Below, piece by piece: positions 42,535-51,672 of a stretch of DNA of 64,000 bases. Source of the DNA: UBA7672 sp963718145 (GTDB lineage: Bacteria; Pseudomonadota; Alphaproteobacteria; Caulobacterales; Hyphomonadaceae); contig CAVQYJ010000012.1 of NCBI GenBank assembly GCA_963718145.1, positions 491,942 through 555,941 of the forward strand, given 5' to 3'. The notes beneath the pieces are model-generated. The model had not been told where the DNA came from. It did no database searches and was given only the letters and a program-made list of their open reading frames with translations. The translations under genes were made by a program, and so were the position numbers. Every line of letters begins with the position of its first letter. Position 1 is the stretch's first letter.

Positions 42535-44067
42535 CTACAGCGGAATGTTGTCGTGCTTCTTGGCCGGGTTGGCGACCTGCTTGGTCTTCAGCGTGCGCAG
42601 GGCCCGCACGATCCGCTTCCGCGTGTTGTGGGGCATGATGACATCGTCGATATAGCCACGCGATGCGGCCACGTACGGGTTGGCGAAGCGGTCCTGGTAT
42701 TCCTTCGTTCGGGCGGCGAGCGCTTCCTTGTCGCCGGCGTCGGCGCGGAAGATGATCTCGACTGCGCCTTTCGCGCCCATCACTGCGATTTCGGCTGTCG
42801 GCCAGGCGAAATTGAGATCGCCGCGCAGGTGCTTGGAGCTCATGACGTCATAGGCGCCGCCATAGGCCTTGCGCGTGATGACGGTGACCTTCGGAACCGT
42901 GGCCTCGGCATAGGCGAAGAGCAGCTTGGCGCCGTGCTTGATGAGGCCGCCATACTCCTGCTTCGTGCCAGGCATGAAGCCGGGAACATCCACGAAGGTC
43001 ACGATCGGAATGTTGAAGCAGTCGCAGAAGCGCACGAAACGCGCCGCCTTACGCGACGCGTCGATGTCGAGCACGCCGGCGAGGCTCATCGGCTGGTTGG
43101 CGACAAAGCCGACCGTCGTGCCTTCCATGCGGCCAAAACCCGTGAGGATGTTCTTGCCGAAGTCCTTGCCGATCTCGAAGAAGTCGCCCTCGTCGGCAAC
43201 CTTCTGGATCAGCTCCTTCATGTCATAGGGCGTGTTGGGATTCTGCGGCACCAGTGTGTCGAGGCTGGACTCGGCGCGCTCGGGGTCATCGAAAGTCGGG
43301 ATGACGGGCGGCTTCTCGCGGTTCGACAGCGGCAGGAAGCCGATGAGACGGCGCATCTGGGTAAGCGCCTCGATGTCGTTGTCAAACGCACCGTCGGCGA
43401 CGCCGGACTTGGCGGCATGGACGCGCGCGCCGCCGAGATCCTCGTGGCTGACGATTTCGTTGGTGACGGTCTTCACCACGTCAGGACCGGTCACGTACAT
43501 GTAGGACGTGTCCTTCACCATGAAGATGAAGTCGGTCATCGCGGGGCTGTAGACGTCGCCGCCGGCGCACGGGCCCATGATGACGCTGATCTGCGGTATG
43601 ACGCCCGAGGCCAGCACATTCTCAAGGAAGATGTCGGCATAGCCGCCAAGGGCCTCGACGCCCTCCTGGATGCGCGCGCCGCCGGCGTCGAACAGGCCGA
43701 TGACCGGCGCGCCATTGCGGGCGGCAGCCTTCTGCACCTTGACGATCTTTTCGGCATGGGCGCGGGAGAGCGAGCCGCCGAACACGGTGAAGTCCTTCGA
43801 GAAGACGTAGACGACGCGGCCGTTGATCGTGCCCCAGCCGGTGACGACGCCATCGCCCGGGATGCGGTTGTTCTCCATGCCGAAATCATGGGAGCGATGC
43901 TCGACGAACATGTCCCATTCCTCGAACGACCCCTCATCGAGCAGGACCTGGATGCGCTCGCGGGCGGTGAGCTTGCCCTTGGCGTGCTGGGCCTCGATGC
44001 GCTTTGCGCCTCCGCCCTGGCGGGCTTCCACACGCTTCTTTTCCAGCGCCTCGACAATGTCTTTCAT
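42535..44067 (-). CDS. pccB: Propionyl-CoA carboxylase beta subunit
   Basis: 510 residues, carboxyltransferase subunit. 'GGAKRIEAQHAKGKLTARERIQVLLDEGSFEE', 'DGVVTGWGTINGRVVYVFSKDFTVFGGSLS' and 'GLFDAGGARIQEG' in the N lobe; 'GTTVGFVANQPMSLAGVLD', 'IVTFVDVPGFMPGTKQEYGGLIKHGAKLLFAYAEATVPKVTVI' in the C lobe and the C-terminal 'KHDNIPL' are all typical. It transfers carboxylate from biotin to propionyl-CoA. pccA is ~4.7 kb upstream on the same strand, separated by channel, GIY-YIG, dehydrogenase and transporter genes, which is unusual for this pair. Confidence 0.95.
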   Translation of the reverse strand: MKDIVEALEKKRVEARQGGGAKRIEAQHAKGKLTARERIQVLLDEGSFEEWDMFVEHRSHDFGMENNRIPGDGVVTGWGTINGRVVYVFSKDFTVFGGSLSRAHAEKIVKVQKAAARNGAPVIGLFDAGGARIQEGVEALGGYADIFLENVLASGVIPQISVIMGPCAGGDVYSPAMTDFIFMVKDTSYMYVTGPDVVKTVTNEIVSHEDLGGARVHAAKSGVADGAFDNDIEALTQMRRLIGFLPLSNREKPPVIPTFDDPERAESSLDTLVPQNPNTPYDMKELIQKVADEGDFFEIGKDFGKNILTGFGRMEGTTVGFVANQPMSLAGVLDIDASRKAARFVRFCDCFNIPIVTFVDVPGFMPGTKQEYGGLIKHGAKLLFAYAEATVPKVTVITRKAYGGAYDVMSSKHLRGDLNFAWPTAEIAVMGAKGAVEIIFRADAGDKEALAARTKEYQDRFANPYVAASRGYIDDVIMPHNTRKRIVRALRTLKTKQVANPAKKHDNIPL

Positions 44068-44139
44068 TGGCCCCGTCTCCTGTGGTCGGGGCGAGATAAG
44101 CGACCGTGACGGGATTCCGCAAGCGTTGCCTTGGCAATA

Positions 44140-44209
44140 GGGAGTTGGGAAATGGGGAGTCTCTCCTCCTGCCGCACAAGCAGCGGGAAATTAACTGCTC
44201 CCAACTCCC
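44140..44209. repeat. Inverted repeat between pccB and TonB receptor
   Basis: gggagttggga (44140-44150) and tcccaactccc (44199-44209) are a perfect 11-bp inverted repeat with a 48-base loop that itself is rich in gggag/ctccc blocks. It looks like a dispersed genomic repeat rather than a tight terminator. Confidence 0.6.
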
Positions 44210-44236
44210 GATCTCCCACTCTAGAAACCGTTGGTT

Positions 44237-46312
44237 TCAGTTCCTGACGCGAACGCCCACCGTCACGTTCAGCGGTTCACCGGGGAAGTAGCGGTCGGCG
44301 CCGGTGGCGAAGTCGGCGCGGTCGGCATAGCGCTCGTCGGTGAGGTTGCGGATGATGCCGAAGGCCTCGAGCTTGTCGTTGAAGCGCCACGCGCCGCGCA
44401 AGTGATAGACGGTGTGGCCGTCATAGCGCGCCGTGTTGGCGGCGTTGGTGAAATACTCGCTGACATACTCAAGCGTCGTGAACAGCGAGAATGTCTGGTT
44501 TTCCCAGCCGATGCCGGCGTCGCCCAGCCATTCGGGCGCCGTGTCGATGCGGGCGCCGTCGCGGATGTCTTCGGCGGCGACCGCCACGTCCCGGCTGAAG
44601 GCGTAGGTCTGGTCGGACCAGGCGACGTTGCCATTCCACTTGAACCTGCCGCCGGCGAAATCGCCGAACTCTCCGTCGAGCCCCGCTTCGGCGCCGATAT
44701 GGTCAGTCTTGCCGTTGGGAACGTTGAGGCCATCCGAGTCCCGGAAGAAGAAGTTGTCCTTCTTCATCGTGTAGGCCGCGATGTCGTACCGAACGCCGTT
44801 AACTTCGCCGCGTGTGCCAACCTCGAAGGAATCGAGAGTCTCGACCTCGAGCGTCTGGATCACCTGCAGGTTCTGGAGCCGGTACTGGTCGGAAGTCTGC
44901 GGTGCGCGCTCACCGCGGGCATAGTTGGCGTAGACAATGCTGTCGGGCCCGAAGCCGGAATAGACCACGCCGAGCTTGGGCGTCAGCAGGTCGAAACTGT
45001 CGGAGCGGCTGGGCGCCACGCGGAAGCGGCCCGTTGTGCCGGGCGTCTTGTTGGTGACGTAGTCATACTCGTGGTTCTCGGCGCGGATGCCCGCCAGCAA
45101 GCTCCAGTTGGGTGCGAAGTCCCAGTCGACTTCGGCGTAGGCGCCGAGCGTCATTGTCTCGACATCGTAGTCGTAGTGGATGCCTTGTGGGAAAGTCGGG
45201 TTTGCCGGAGCGCCGCCGAAGCTGGGGCGGGACTGGATCTCCTTCAGGTAGCCGTCGGCATACTGCACGTCGGCGCCGACCGACCAGCGCACGGCTTCCG
45301 GGCCGAAGTCGAAGCGCGTATTGAGGCCGTAGGAGTCATGACCGTTCTTCTCGGTCGACTGGTCGGGCAGGAAGTGCTGGATGAAGATCATCCGTTGCGT
45401 GATCGCGAAGGGTGTGACGGTCAGCAGGTTGTCGCCAAAATTCTTCTCGATGCGGACATTGGCGCGCGCCGCCCAGGCGTCGCGATAGGCTTCGGGATTG
45501 GCGTTGGTCTTGGAAAGCGCCTTGTTCTTGTAGGCTTCGAAGCCGCTCTGCAGGAAACCGGCGGTTTCCTGGTTGAGCAGGATGCCGGTGATGGAGGCGA
45601 TCGCCTTCCAGTCCGTGCCCCCGATTTTGGAGCGCCAGCTGAGCTTGTCCTGGTCGACGCCGGATGCATCTCGCCAGCCGCCATCGTCCATGATCGAGAC
45701 TCCGACCCAGTTGTCGACGCCGCCGAAGGAGAAGTTCGACGCGGCATCGGCGCGATAGCGCTGCAGCGAGTTGGCGGACAGGGTCAGCGATGAACCGGTC
45801 TGGGCGCCAGGCTCTGGATCGATGACGTTGATGAGACCATGGACGGCGTTGGAGCCGTAGCGAACCGAGCCGGGGCCGCGCACGACTTCGATGGTGTCGG
45901 CCGTCTCGTGGTGGAGTTCGAAGAGCGCATTGACGTTGCCGAAGCCGGGAGCGCGGATGGGTATGCCGTTCTCGAGGATCAGGAACGACCCCTGCCCTGC
46001 GCCTGCCGGCAGAACCGGCGACCGGATCGCGATGAGCAGCTCCTGTCCGGAGTTCATCTGGACGTTGACGCCGGGAACCGAGTTGAGGATTTCCGCCGGA
46101 TGGTTGGCTTCAATCGACTGGATGTCGCCGACGCCGATGACGGAATATGCGCCTGGGTCTTCCCGGTGGCGGTCGCCATAGACGACGATGACGTCCCCGG
46201 CTGGCGCCGGGGCCGGCGCGGCTGGAGCAGCCTGCGCGAAGGCGGGACCTGCAAACATGGCTGTGGCTGCCGCGAGCGCAATCCAGCTCGCCGCCGTGTA
46301 GGAACCCCGCAC
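44237..46312 (-). CDS. TonB-dependent receptor
   Basis: 691 residues, complete. A signal peptide (1-~27, ending 'GPAFAQA') precedes the plug: 'VGDIQSIEANHPAEILNSVPGVNVQMNSGQ', 'SFLILENGIPIRAPGF', 'DTIEVVRGPGSVRYGSNAVHGLINVI'. The barrel ends with a typical 'FGIIRNLTDERYADRADFATGADRYFPGEPLNVTVGVRVRN'-like strand finishing on Arg-Asn. The start was set at the GTG 46312 because GGGAGGA lies directly in front and the signal peptide follows. The substrate is unknown; no TonB, Fur box or siderophore gene is adjacent, but a nucleoside transporter follows upstream in the run. Confidence 0.92.
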   Translation of the reverse strand: MRGSYTAASWIALAAATAMFAGPAFAQAAPAAPAPAPAGDVIVVYGDRHREDPGAYSVIGVGDIQSIEANHPAEILNSVPGVNVQMNSGQELLIAIRSPVLPAGAGQGSFLILENGIPIRAPGFGNVNALFELHHETADTIEVVRGPGSVRYGSNAVHGLINVIDPEPGAQTGSSLTLSANSLQRYRADAASNFSFGGVDNWVGVSIMDDGGWRDASGVDQDKLSWRSKIGGTDWKAIASITGILLNQETAGFLQSGFEAYKNKALSKTNANPEAYRDAWAARANVRIEKNFGDNLLTVTPFAITQRMIFIQHFLPDQSTEKNGHDSYGLNTRFDFGPEAVRWSVGADVQYADGYLKEIQSRPSFGGAPANPTFPQGIHYDYDVETMTLGAYAEVDWDFAPNWSLLAGIRAENHEYDYVTNKTPGTTGRFRVAPSRSDSFDLLTPKLGVVYSGFGPDSIVYANYARGERAPQTSDQYRLQNLQVIQTLEVETLDSFEVGTRGEVNGVRYDIAAYTMKKDNFFFRDSDGLNVPNGKTDHIGAEAGLDGEFGDFAGGRFKWNGNVAWSDQTYAFSRDVAVAAEDIRDGARIDTAPEWLGDAGIGWENQTFSLFTTLEYVSEYFTNAANTARYDGHTVYHLRGAWRFNDKLEAFGIIRNLTDERYADRADFATGADRYFPGEPLNVTVGVRVRN

Positions 46313-46391
46313 GCAACGTCCTCCCGTATCAGCCCGGCTGATTCTCGTGCCCCACGATGAATCATGGGGGCCGGTCGGGCGTAAAGACGCC

Positions 46392-47714
46392 CTACTGTGT
46401 CGCCGTTGCAAATAACGAATATGGCAACGAGCCCACCACAGCAGCAGCCATGATTGTCGCCAACGTGCCAGCGAAAAGTGTCTTCCAGGCGAGAGCGAGG
46501 AAGTCAGGTCGCCTTTCGGGACACATGATCGACAGGCCGCCGATGAGGATGCCCATGGAGCCGAAATTGGCGAAACCGCAGATGGCGTAGGTCACGATCG
46601 TGCGCGTTCGCTCGGTCATTGCGTCCGCCGGCAGCGCGCCAAGGTTGATGAACGCAACGAATTCCGTGAACACGGTCTTCTGGCCGACGAACTGACCCGC
46701 GAGCATGGATTCGTTCATCGGCACGCCCGCCAGGTACATCAGCGGCGAAAACAGCCAGCCCAGGATCATGTTGAGGCTGAGGCGGGTCGAGTGCTCGGGG
46801 GACCAGTCCGGCGGCACCGGGATCATGCCGAGGACAGCGTTGGCGATGTAGACCAGCGCCAGCGCCGCGATCAGCATGGTGGCGATGTTCCAGATGATGG
46901 CGATGCCGTCGGTGGCGCCGGTGGCGAATGCGTCCATTGTGGAATGGTATTTGAAGTCCGACTCCGTGGACGCCTTTGAGACTGCTTGTGTCTCTGGAAC
47001 CATGATCAGAGAGAGTGCGACTGCTGCTGGAGAGGCCGTGATCGAGACTGTGATCAGGTGTGCAGCCACCGCCGGAAGCGTGTCCCGAAGCAGTGTGACA
47101 TAGACCACAAGAACCGAGCCCGCGATCGTCGCAAAGCCCGTCGCCATGACAATCAACAACTCCGACCTCGTCATGATCTTGAGATAGGGCTTGATCAGCA
47201 GCGGAGCCTCGGTCTGGCCCATGAAGATATTGGCGGCGACGGACAGGCTGGTTGGCCCGCCCATGCCCATGGTGCGCTGGAAGATGATGGCGAAGCCGCG
47301 GGTGATGATCTTGAGGATGCCCCAGTGCCAGAGGATCGCCGAGAGCGAGCCGATGACGATGATCAGCGGCAGGAGCTGGAAGATGAAGATCGGGCCGGGA
47401 GAGCCGACGAGTTTTTCCCACGCCGCCTGATCGCCGATGACCGGGCCGAAGACGAACCTGGTGCCCTCACGCGTCGCGTCGATCAGCACATTGATGCCGT
47501 TGTTTACGCTGTCGAGGCCGGCGCGAACAATCGGGATGCCAAAGAGGATCAGCGTAAATACGTACATCATCACGATGGCGCCGCCGGTGATGAGGAACGG
47601 GAATTTCCGCTTGTTCTCGGACAGCAGCCAGGAGATCAGCACGATCACGAAGAGGCCGAGGATCGCGCGCGCGTTGTCCCAGCCCCAATATGGCGCCACT
47701 GTTTCGTTCATCAA
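46392..47714 (-). CDS. Concentrative nucleoside transporter (NupC/CNT family)
   Basis: 440 residues with about ten membrane helices. 'GWDNARAILGLFVIVLISWLLS' at the N-terminus, 'LPLIIVIGSLSAILWHWG' and the signature 'VAANIFMGQTEAPLLIKPYL' (G-Q-T-E-A-P, substrate and ion site), then 'TGFATIAGSVLVVYVT' and 'NFGSMGILIGGLS' are diagnostic of CNT transporters, which import nucleosides with H+ or Na+. It lies beside the TonB receptor and the S46 peptidase, both minus strand, giving a small uptake cluster. Confidence 0.93.
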   Translation of the reverse strand: MMNETVAPYWGWDNARAILGLFVIVLISWLLSENKRKFPFLITGGAIVMMYVFTLILFGIPIVRAGLDSVNNGINVLIDATREGTRFVFGPVIGDQAAWEKLVGSPGPIFIFQLLPLIIVIGSLSAILWHWGILKIITRGFAIIFQRTMGMGGPTSLSVAANIFMGQTEAPLLIKPYLKIMTRSELLIVMATGFATIAGSVLVVYVTLLRDTLPAVAAHLITVSITASPAAVALSLIMVPETQAVSKASTESDFKYHSTMDAFATGATDGIAIIWNIATMLIAALALVYIANAVLGMIPVPPDWSPEHSTRLSLNMILGWLFSPLMYLAGVPMNESMLAGQFVGQKTVFTEFVAFINLGALPADAMTERTRTIVTYAICGFANFGSMGILIGGLSIMCPERRPDFLALAWKTLFAGTLATIMAAAVVGSLPYSLFATATQ

Positions 47715-47756
47715 CCCCGACCTGCCCTGTCTAGTCTTACTGCGCCAGGCGGCGCC

Positions 47757-49847
47757 TCACGATTTCCGTTCGAGTTCGTCGGCCAGTGCAGTCGCGCCGT
47801 AGATGTTGCGCAGGCCCGCGATGATCAGCTGGCTCGACACCGAGATGCAGCGGTTGAACGCCGCGTCGAACCCATAGCCGCCGCCGGTCGAATGGATGTT
47901 GCCGTCGAAGGCAAGGCCGACGATGCGGCCTTCCTTGTTGAGCACGGGCGATCCGGAATTGCCACCGATGATGTCGTTGGTGGAGGTGAAGTTCTGTTGG
48001 GTATTGCCCGGGATCTTCGACTTGTTCCTGGCCCAGTTCACGCCCAGGTTGAACGGGAAGGCGCCGGTCGTCCGATCCCACAAGCCGGAGACATAGGTGA
48101 ACGGCTTCACCTCGCCGAACACCGGGTCGGTCCAGCCTTTGACCACGCCGTAGGACAGGCGAAGCGTGAAGGTCGCATCCGGATAGACGTTCTGCCCCAT
48201 CACGTCGAAGCGCAGGCCGGCGATCTTCTCGGCCGCTATGGATGCGGGACCGGTGACGGTGGACTCATATTTTGATCGCGCGGCGCGAGCAGCGGCATCC
48301 ATGCGTTTTACCAGCGCGATGGCCGGGTCCTTCGAAGACGCCAGTTGCGAGGGGTTGTCCCAGAGCTTCCTCCGGAAGGCCGCGTCGCCCACCTGGCTTT
48401 CGGCGACGATCTCGGCGGCGATGTCACCGGAGGTGCGTGAGCCGAACAGGGCTTTCACCGTGGCATTGTCGGGTCCCAGATATTCGCGCGTCTTGTCGAG
48501 CCAGAACGCAATCTCGAGCTTTTCCAGCACGGGCAGGATCGGCGCTTCGGCGAGAACGCCCCCCTCAGTCGTGTCGATCCGCGAGGGAGAGTATTCCGGC
48601 AGGCGCATCGTCTCGCCCTTGACGCGCTCGTCGGCGGCGCGGACGAGGATGCGGGCATCGGCGAGCAGGACCGAGCCAGCGCCGAAGCGCGCCTCCAGCA
48701 TCTGGAACGGCAGCCACGCCTGTTTCTGCGCGGCGATCAGCGAGGAGATGTCGGCGAACGGGTCTCCATACTTCTGTCGGAGGCCCGCGTTTGAGCTAAG
48801 CGCATCTCGGAGTTTTTTCTCGTCGGCGACCTTGACCGCGAAGAAGCTCGGCTCGACGAGGGCGCCGCGCTGGCCCCGATAGACCTTGAGCGAGTTCTCG
48901 ACACTGAGCAGGGATTCGTTGACCTGCCGGTACTCTTCCTCGCCCTTCGTACCTTCCGCGATCAGCGAGCCGCGCATCTGGGCGAGGTACTCTACGCGCC
49001 AGGGCAGGAAGTGGTCGCGCTGGAATTCGAGCTGGGCGATGGTGAGCAGGCGCTCGGTCGAGCCCGGGTGACCCGAGACGAAGGTGAGGTCGCCCTCTTT
49101 CGGGCCGGCTGGATCGATGCGGAGCGGGTCGGCGAACTTGATGGGCTGGCCATCGCGGTAGAGGCGGATCAACGCCATGTCGTAGGCATAGCGTGGAAAG
49201 TTGAAATTGTCCGGATCGCCCCCGAAGAATGCGGCCTGCAGCTCGGGCGAGAAGACCAGGCGCAGGTCGTCGTATCTGTCGTAGATGTAGAGCTTGTACT
49301 GGCCGCCGCGGTAGAGCGAGACGACCTCGCACCGTTTCATGCGGCCCTCCTGGCAGGCTTCGCGCTCGATCTTGCCGATCTCGGTAAAGCGGGCCGAAGC
49401 GGCTTGCGAAGCGGGCACGGAGGCGGTCGCCTTCTTCACCCGGTCGGTAACATCGGCAATCGACTGCAGAATGGAGGCTTCGGCGCCGGGGCAGATTTTC
49501 TCGTCCTTCCGGTTGGCGGCGAGATAGCCGTCATTGGCAAGATCGTGGCCAGGGCTGGAGAGGTCCGTCGAGCAATCCGAGACGCAGTGGTGGTTGGTGA
49601 GGACGAGCCCGTCGGTCGAGACAACCGAGCCGGTGCAACCGCCTTCGAGGCGGACGGTGGCCTTGCGCACCCGGTCGAGCCATTTCTGGTCGGGACCGAA
49701 GCCGTAGAGTTGCTTCACCCTGGCGGATGGGAAAGCGTCGAACGTCCACATCCCCTCGTCAGCCGAGGCTGGCGCAACCAGCGTGGGCGCAAGCACCAGG
49801 GCGATTGCGGCAGCAACAGGAGTGGCCAGCGCGAGAGCAAATCGCAT
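47757..49847 (-). CDS. S46 family dipeptidyl-peptidase
   Basis: 696 residues, exported (signal peptide 1-~29, 'VAPASADEGMW'). The trypsin-like S46 triad is present: His in 'LVLTNHHCVSDC' (~86/87), Asp in 'GGDPDNFNFPRY', Ser in 'IIGGNSGSPVLN' (~631). 'GCTGSVVS', 'FVSGHPGSTERL' and 'GGGYGFDAAFNRCI' are family landmarks. DPP7/DPP11-type enzymes cleave dipeptides from the N-terminus in the periplasm or outer membrane of peptide-using bacteria. A Gly rather than an Arg near the end would favour DPP7-like specificity, but this residue assignment is not certain. The nucleoside transporter follows 42 bases later. Confidence 0.93.
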   Translation of the reverse strand: MRFALALATPVAAAIALVLAPTLVAPASADEGMWTFDAFPSARVKQLYGFGPDQKWLDRVRKATVRLEGGCTGSVVSTDGLVLTNHHCVSDCSTDLSSPGHDLANDGYLAANRKDEKICPGAEASILQSIADVTDRVKKATASVPASQAASARFTEIGKIEREACQEGRMKRCEVVSLYRGGQYKLYIYDRYDDLRLVFSPELQAAFFGGDPDNFNFPRYAYDMALIRLYRDGQPIKFADPLRIDPAGPKEGDLTFVSGHPGSTERLLTIAQLEFQRDHFLPWRVEYLAQMRGSLIAEGTKGEEEYRQVNESLLSVENSLKVYRGQRGALVEPSFFAVKVADEKKLRDALSSNAGLRQKYGDPFADISSLIAAQKQAWLPFQMLEARFGAGSVLLADARILVRAADERVKGETMRLPEYSPSRIDTTEGGVLAEAPILPVLEKLEIAFWLDKTREYLGPDNATVKALFGSRTSGDIAAEIVAESQVGDAAFRRKLWDNPSQLASSKDPAIALVKRMDAAARAARSKYESTVTGPASIAAEKIAGLRFDVMGQNVYPDATFTLRLSYGVVKGWTDPVFGEVKPFTYVSGLWDRTTGAFPFNLGVNWARNKSKIPGNTQQNFTSTNDIIGGNSGSPVLNKEGRIVGLAFDGNIHSTGGGYGFDAAFNRCISVSSQLIIAGLRNIYGATALADELERKS

Positions 49848-50060
49848 CAGCAGAACCTCAAGGAAACCTGCGACCCCGGATACCGAGCCTAGACAGGCGT
49901 TCCGGCGTGCTCAAGCTGCATTGATGCGGCCTTGTTGCGTTGGGCGCCGGCTGGAACCCTGCAAATTCCTCAGATTTCGTCGGCAGTGCGACGGAGATGC
50001 ACTGATTTGGGCGGCGGCGATCGGGAAATCAGCCGGCGCCGGGGCTGGCAAATTCGACCG

Positions 50061-50426
50061 CTACAGACCCGCGATGGCGGGAGGATCGACGGTCGCATGA
50101 TCCTTCGCCGGCGACAGTGAACGGATATGGGCCAGAATATCGGCGGCGATCCCGGGCCTGACGGCGATGCCGTTGATGGCCGGATGCGCTGTGCCAAGCC
50201 AGTTGGCGAACGACTCGCCGTTCAGCCCTTCCGTCTTCGACACGCGCAGAAAGGGCGGCGCCAGGCTGTGGGGTGAAGGCCGGTCCTCCGCGGAGATATT
50301 GTGGCAACCCGAACAGAGTTGCTGGGCGAGGGCCTTGCCGCGTATCGGGTCGCCCGCGTCCTGGGCAATTGCTGGACCGGACCACAATAGCAGCGCCAGG
50401 CCAACGACCAGAGTTCTGCCGAACAT
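50061..50426 (-). CDS. c-type cytochrome (monohaem)
   Basis: 121 residues. A signal peptide (1-~21, 'SGPAIAQD') then 'QQLCSGCHNIS' (CXXCH, Cys37-Cys40-His41). The rest is a short class I-like domain ('LAPPFLRVSK', 'WLGTAHPAINGIAV', 'ILAHIRSLS'). A candidate Met axial ligand is not clear. The unique haem motif makes it a periplasmic electron carrier or a subunit of an oxidase or dehydrogenase, but the partner is not encoded nearby. A second small cytochrome follows 68 bases upstream. Confidence 0.87.
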   Translation of the reverse strand: MFGRTLVVGLALLLWSGPAIAQDAGDPIRGKALAQQLCSGCHNISAEDRPSPHSLAPPFLRVSKTEGLNGESFANWLGTAHPAINGIAVRPGIAADILAHIRSLSPAKDHATVDPPAIAGL

Positions 50427-50493
50427 GCGCCTCTCTCCTCTTGGGGCGGATCGCGGTGGCTGCTTCTCGTTGTTTGGCGCTTCCGATCTTCGG

Positions 50494-50841
50494 CTATTGC
50501 GCCTTTGGCTTTTCCTGAGAGAGACGTTTGAGTGACTGCATGTAGGCAGCCAGGTCGTCGAGATCGCGGCCCCGCACGAGAATCTGCGGCATGTTCCTGT
50601 GCGGCGAGTACAACCAGACCGTGAGTGCAGTTTCCGTCATGCCGGGCGTATTGGCGATCGTCTCGAATTTAGGCGCGCGAGGATCAGGCGACTTGATGCC
50701 GTTGGCCTCTATGGCATGGCAGTCAGCGCAATTGGCCTTCGCATAGTCGCGACCGTTGAGGGCATTGCCGAACGGCTGTGCGACCGCAGGCAGTGGCGGC
50801 AGGATCAGCGCGGCAAGTAGCGGTATGACGAAGACGCGCAT
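50494..50841 (-). CDS. c-type cytochrome (monohaem)
   Basis: 115 residues. The signal peptide 'FVIPLLAALILPPLPAVAQP' is followed by 'ANCADCHAIEAN' (CXXCH), then 'PKFETIANTPGMTETALTVWLYSPHRNMPQILVRGRDLDDLAAYMQSL', a class I cytochrome c pattern with 'NMPQ' supplying the probable Met ligand. The ATG at 50841 is preferred; a GTG four codons upstream is possible. It is adjacent and in the same direction as the previous cytochrome, so they may form one electron-transfer unit. Confidence 0.88.
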   Translation of the reverse strand: MRVFVIPLLAALILPPLPAVAQPFGNALNGRDYAKANCADCHAIEANGIKSPDPRAPKFETIANTPGMTETALTVWLYSPHRNMPQILVRGRDLDDLAAYMQSLKRLSQEKPKAQ

Positions 50842-50936
50842 GGACTTCTCCACGGATGGCGTGGTCCATCAGGCCATCCGCGGCGGCAGACACATTGATT
50901 CAGATCAACATGGATGTGTTGGACCGGGCGCGCGAT

Positions 50937-51575
50937 CTACCAGGGCGTGTCGCCGCCAGCCTTGAGGTAGATGGAATTCTTCGGCGCGGCCATCACCCGG
51001 CGGAGCATGGGTTCGAAATCTTCGAGCGGCATGGATTCATAGGCCCCATCGAAGGCGGGCTGGTCATAGAGGTGGCAGAACTGGGCGCAGTATTCGAAGT
51101 GGGGGTGGCCGCGGAACTGGTCGCGCATGTTCCGGTCGAGGCCGAGATGGTGGAAGAAATAGTAGCCCTGGAAGATGCCGTGGTTCTGCACCATCCAGAG
51201 ATTGGCTTCCGACACAAACGGCTTGAGGACGGCGGCGGCGATGTCCGGGTGATTGTACACGCCGAGCGTGTCGCCGATGTCGTGCAGCAGGGCGCAGACG
51301 ACATACTCCTCATCCATCCCGGCCTTGTGGGCGCGCGTGGCGGTCTGCAGCGAGTGTTCAAGGCGATCGATCGGGAAGCCGCCGCAGTCGCCCTTCAGCA
51401 GGTTGAGGTGGGTGAGAACACGGTCGACATGGTGTCCTTTGAAGACCTCGTTGGCGGAGGCGATCTTGTGCCAGTCATCCGGCGTGGCGTTGGTGAACGC
51501 GGTGAATGTCGCGCGGCCCATCGGCTCTTCGTGGCTGGCGGGGGCGGTCGGCGGGGACTTCAGATCGTCGGCCAT
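50937..51575 (-). CDS. HD-domain protein (PhnZ/inositol-oxygenase-like)
   Basis: 212 residues. The HD metal motifs appear as 'LEHSLQTATRA' (His) and 'CALLHDIGDTLG' (HD plus Asp), with 'NHPDIAAAVLKPF' and 'MVQNHGIFQGYYFFHHLGLDRN' providing more His. The spacing resembles PhnZ-like mixed-valent di-iron oxygenases and myo-inositol oxygenase more than phosphodiesterases. The ATG at 51575 was preferred over a TTG-initiated extension at 51593. Its neighbour is a cupin lipoprotein, which does not settle the substrate. Confidence 0.78.
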   Translation of the reverse strand: MADDLKSPPTAPASHEEPMGRATFTAFTNATPDDWHKIASANEVFKGHHVDRVLTHLNLLKGDCGGFPIDRLEHSLQTATRAHKAGMDEEYVVCALLHDIGDTLGVYNHPDIAAAVLKPFVSEANLWMVQNHGIFQGYYFFHHLGLDRNMRDQFRGHPHFEYCAQFCHLYDQPAFDGAYESMPLEDFEPMLRRVMAAPKNSIYLKAGGDTPW

Positions 51576-51672
51576 GGACTTGTTCCTCGGCAAATCAGGC
51601 CACCAAATAGCCCTAGCTGGCGGAAGTTAGCAAATCTCGCGTCATGGGTGTGGAGAGGCTGACGCAGCGGCG

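Noticed and set aside
42553..44109. 518-aa plus-strand open frame opposite pccB
   Set aside because: Shadow of a complete pccB; no recognisable domain.
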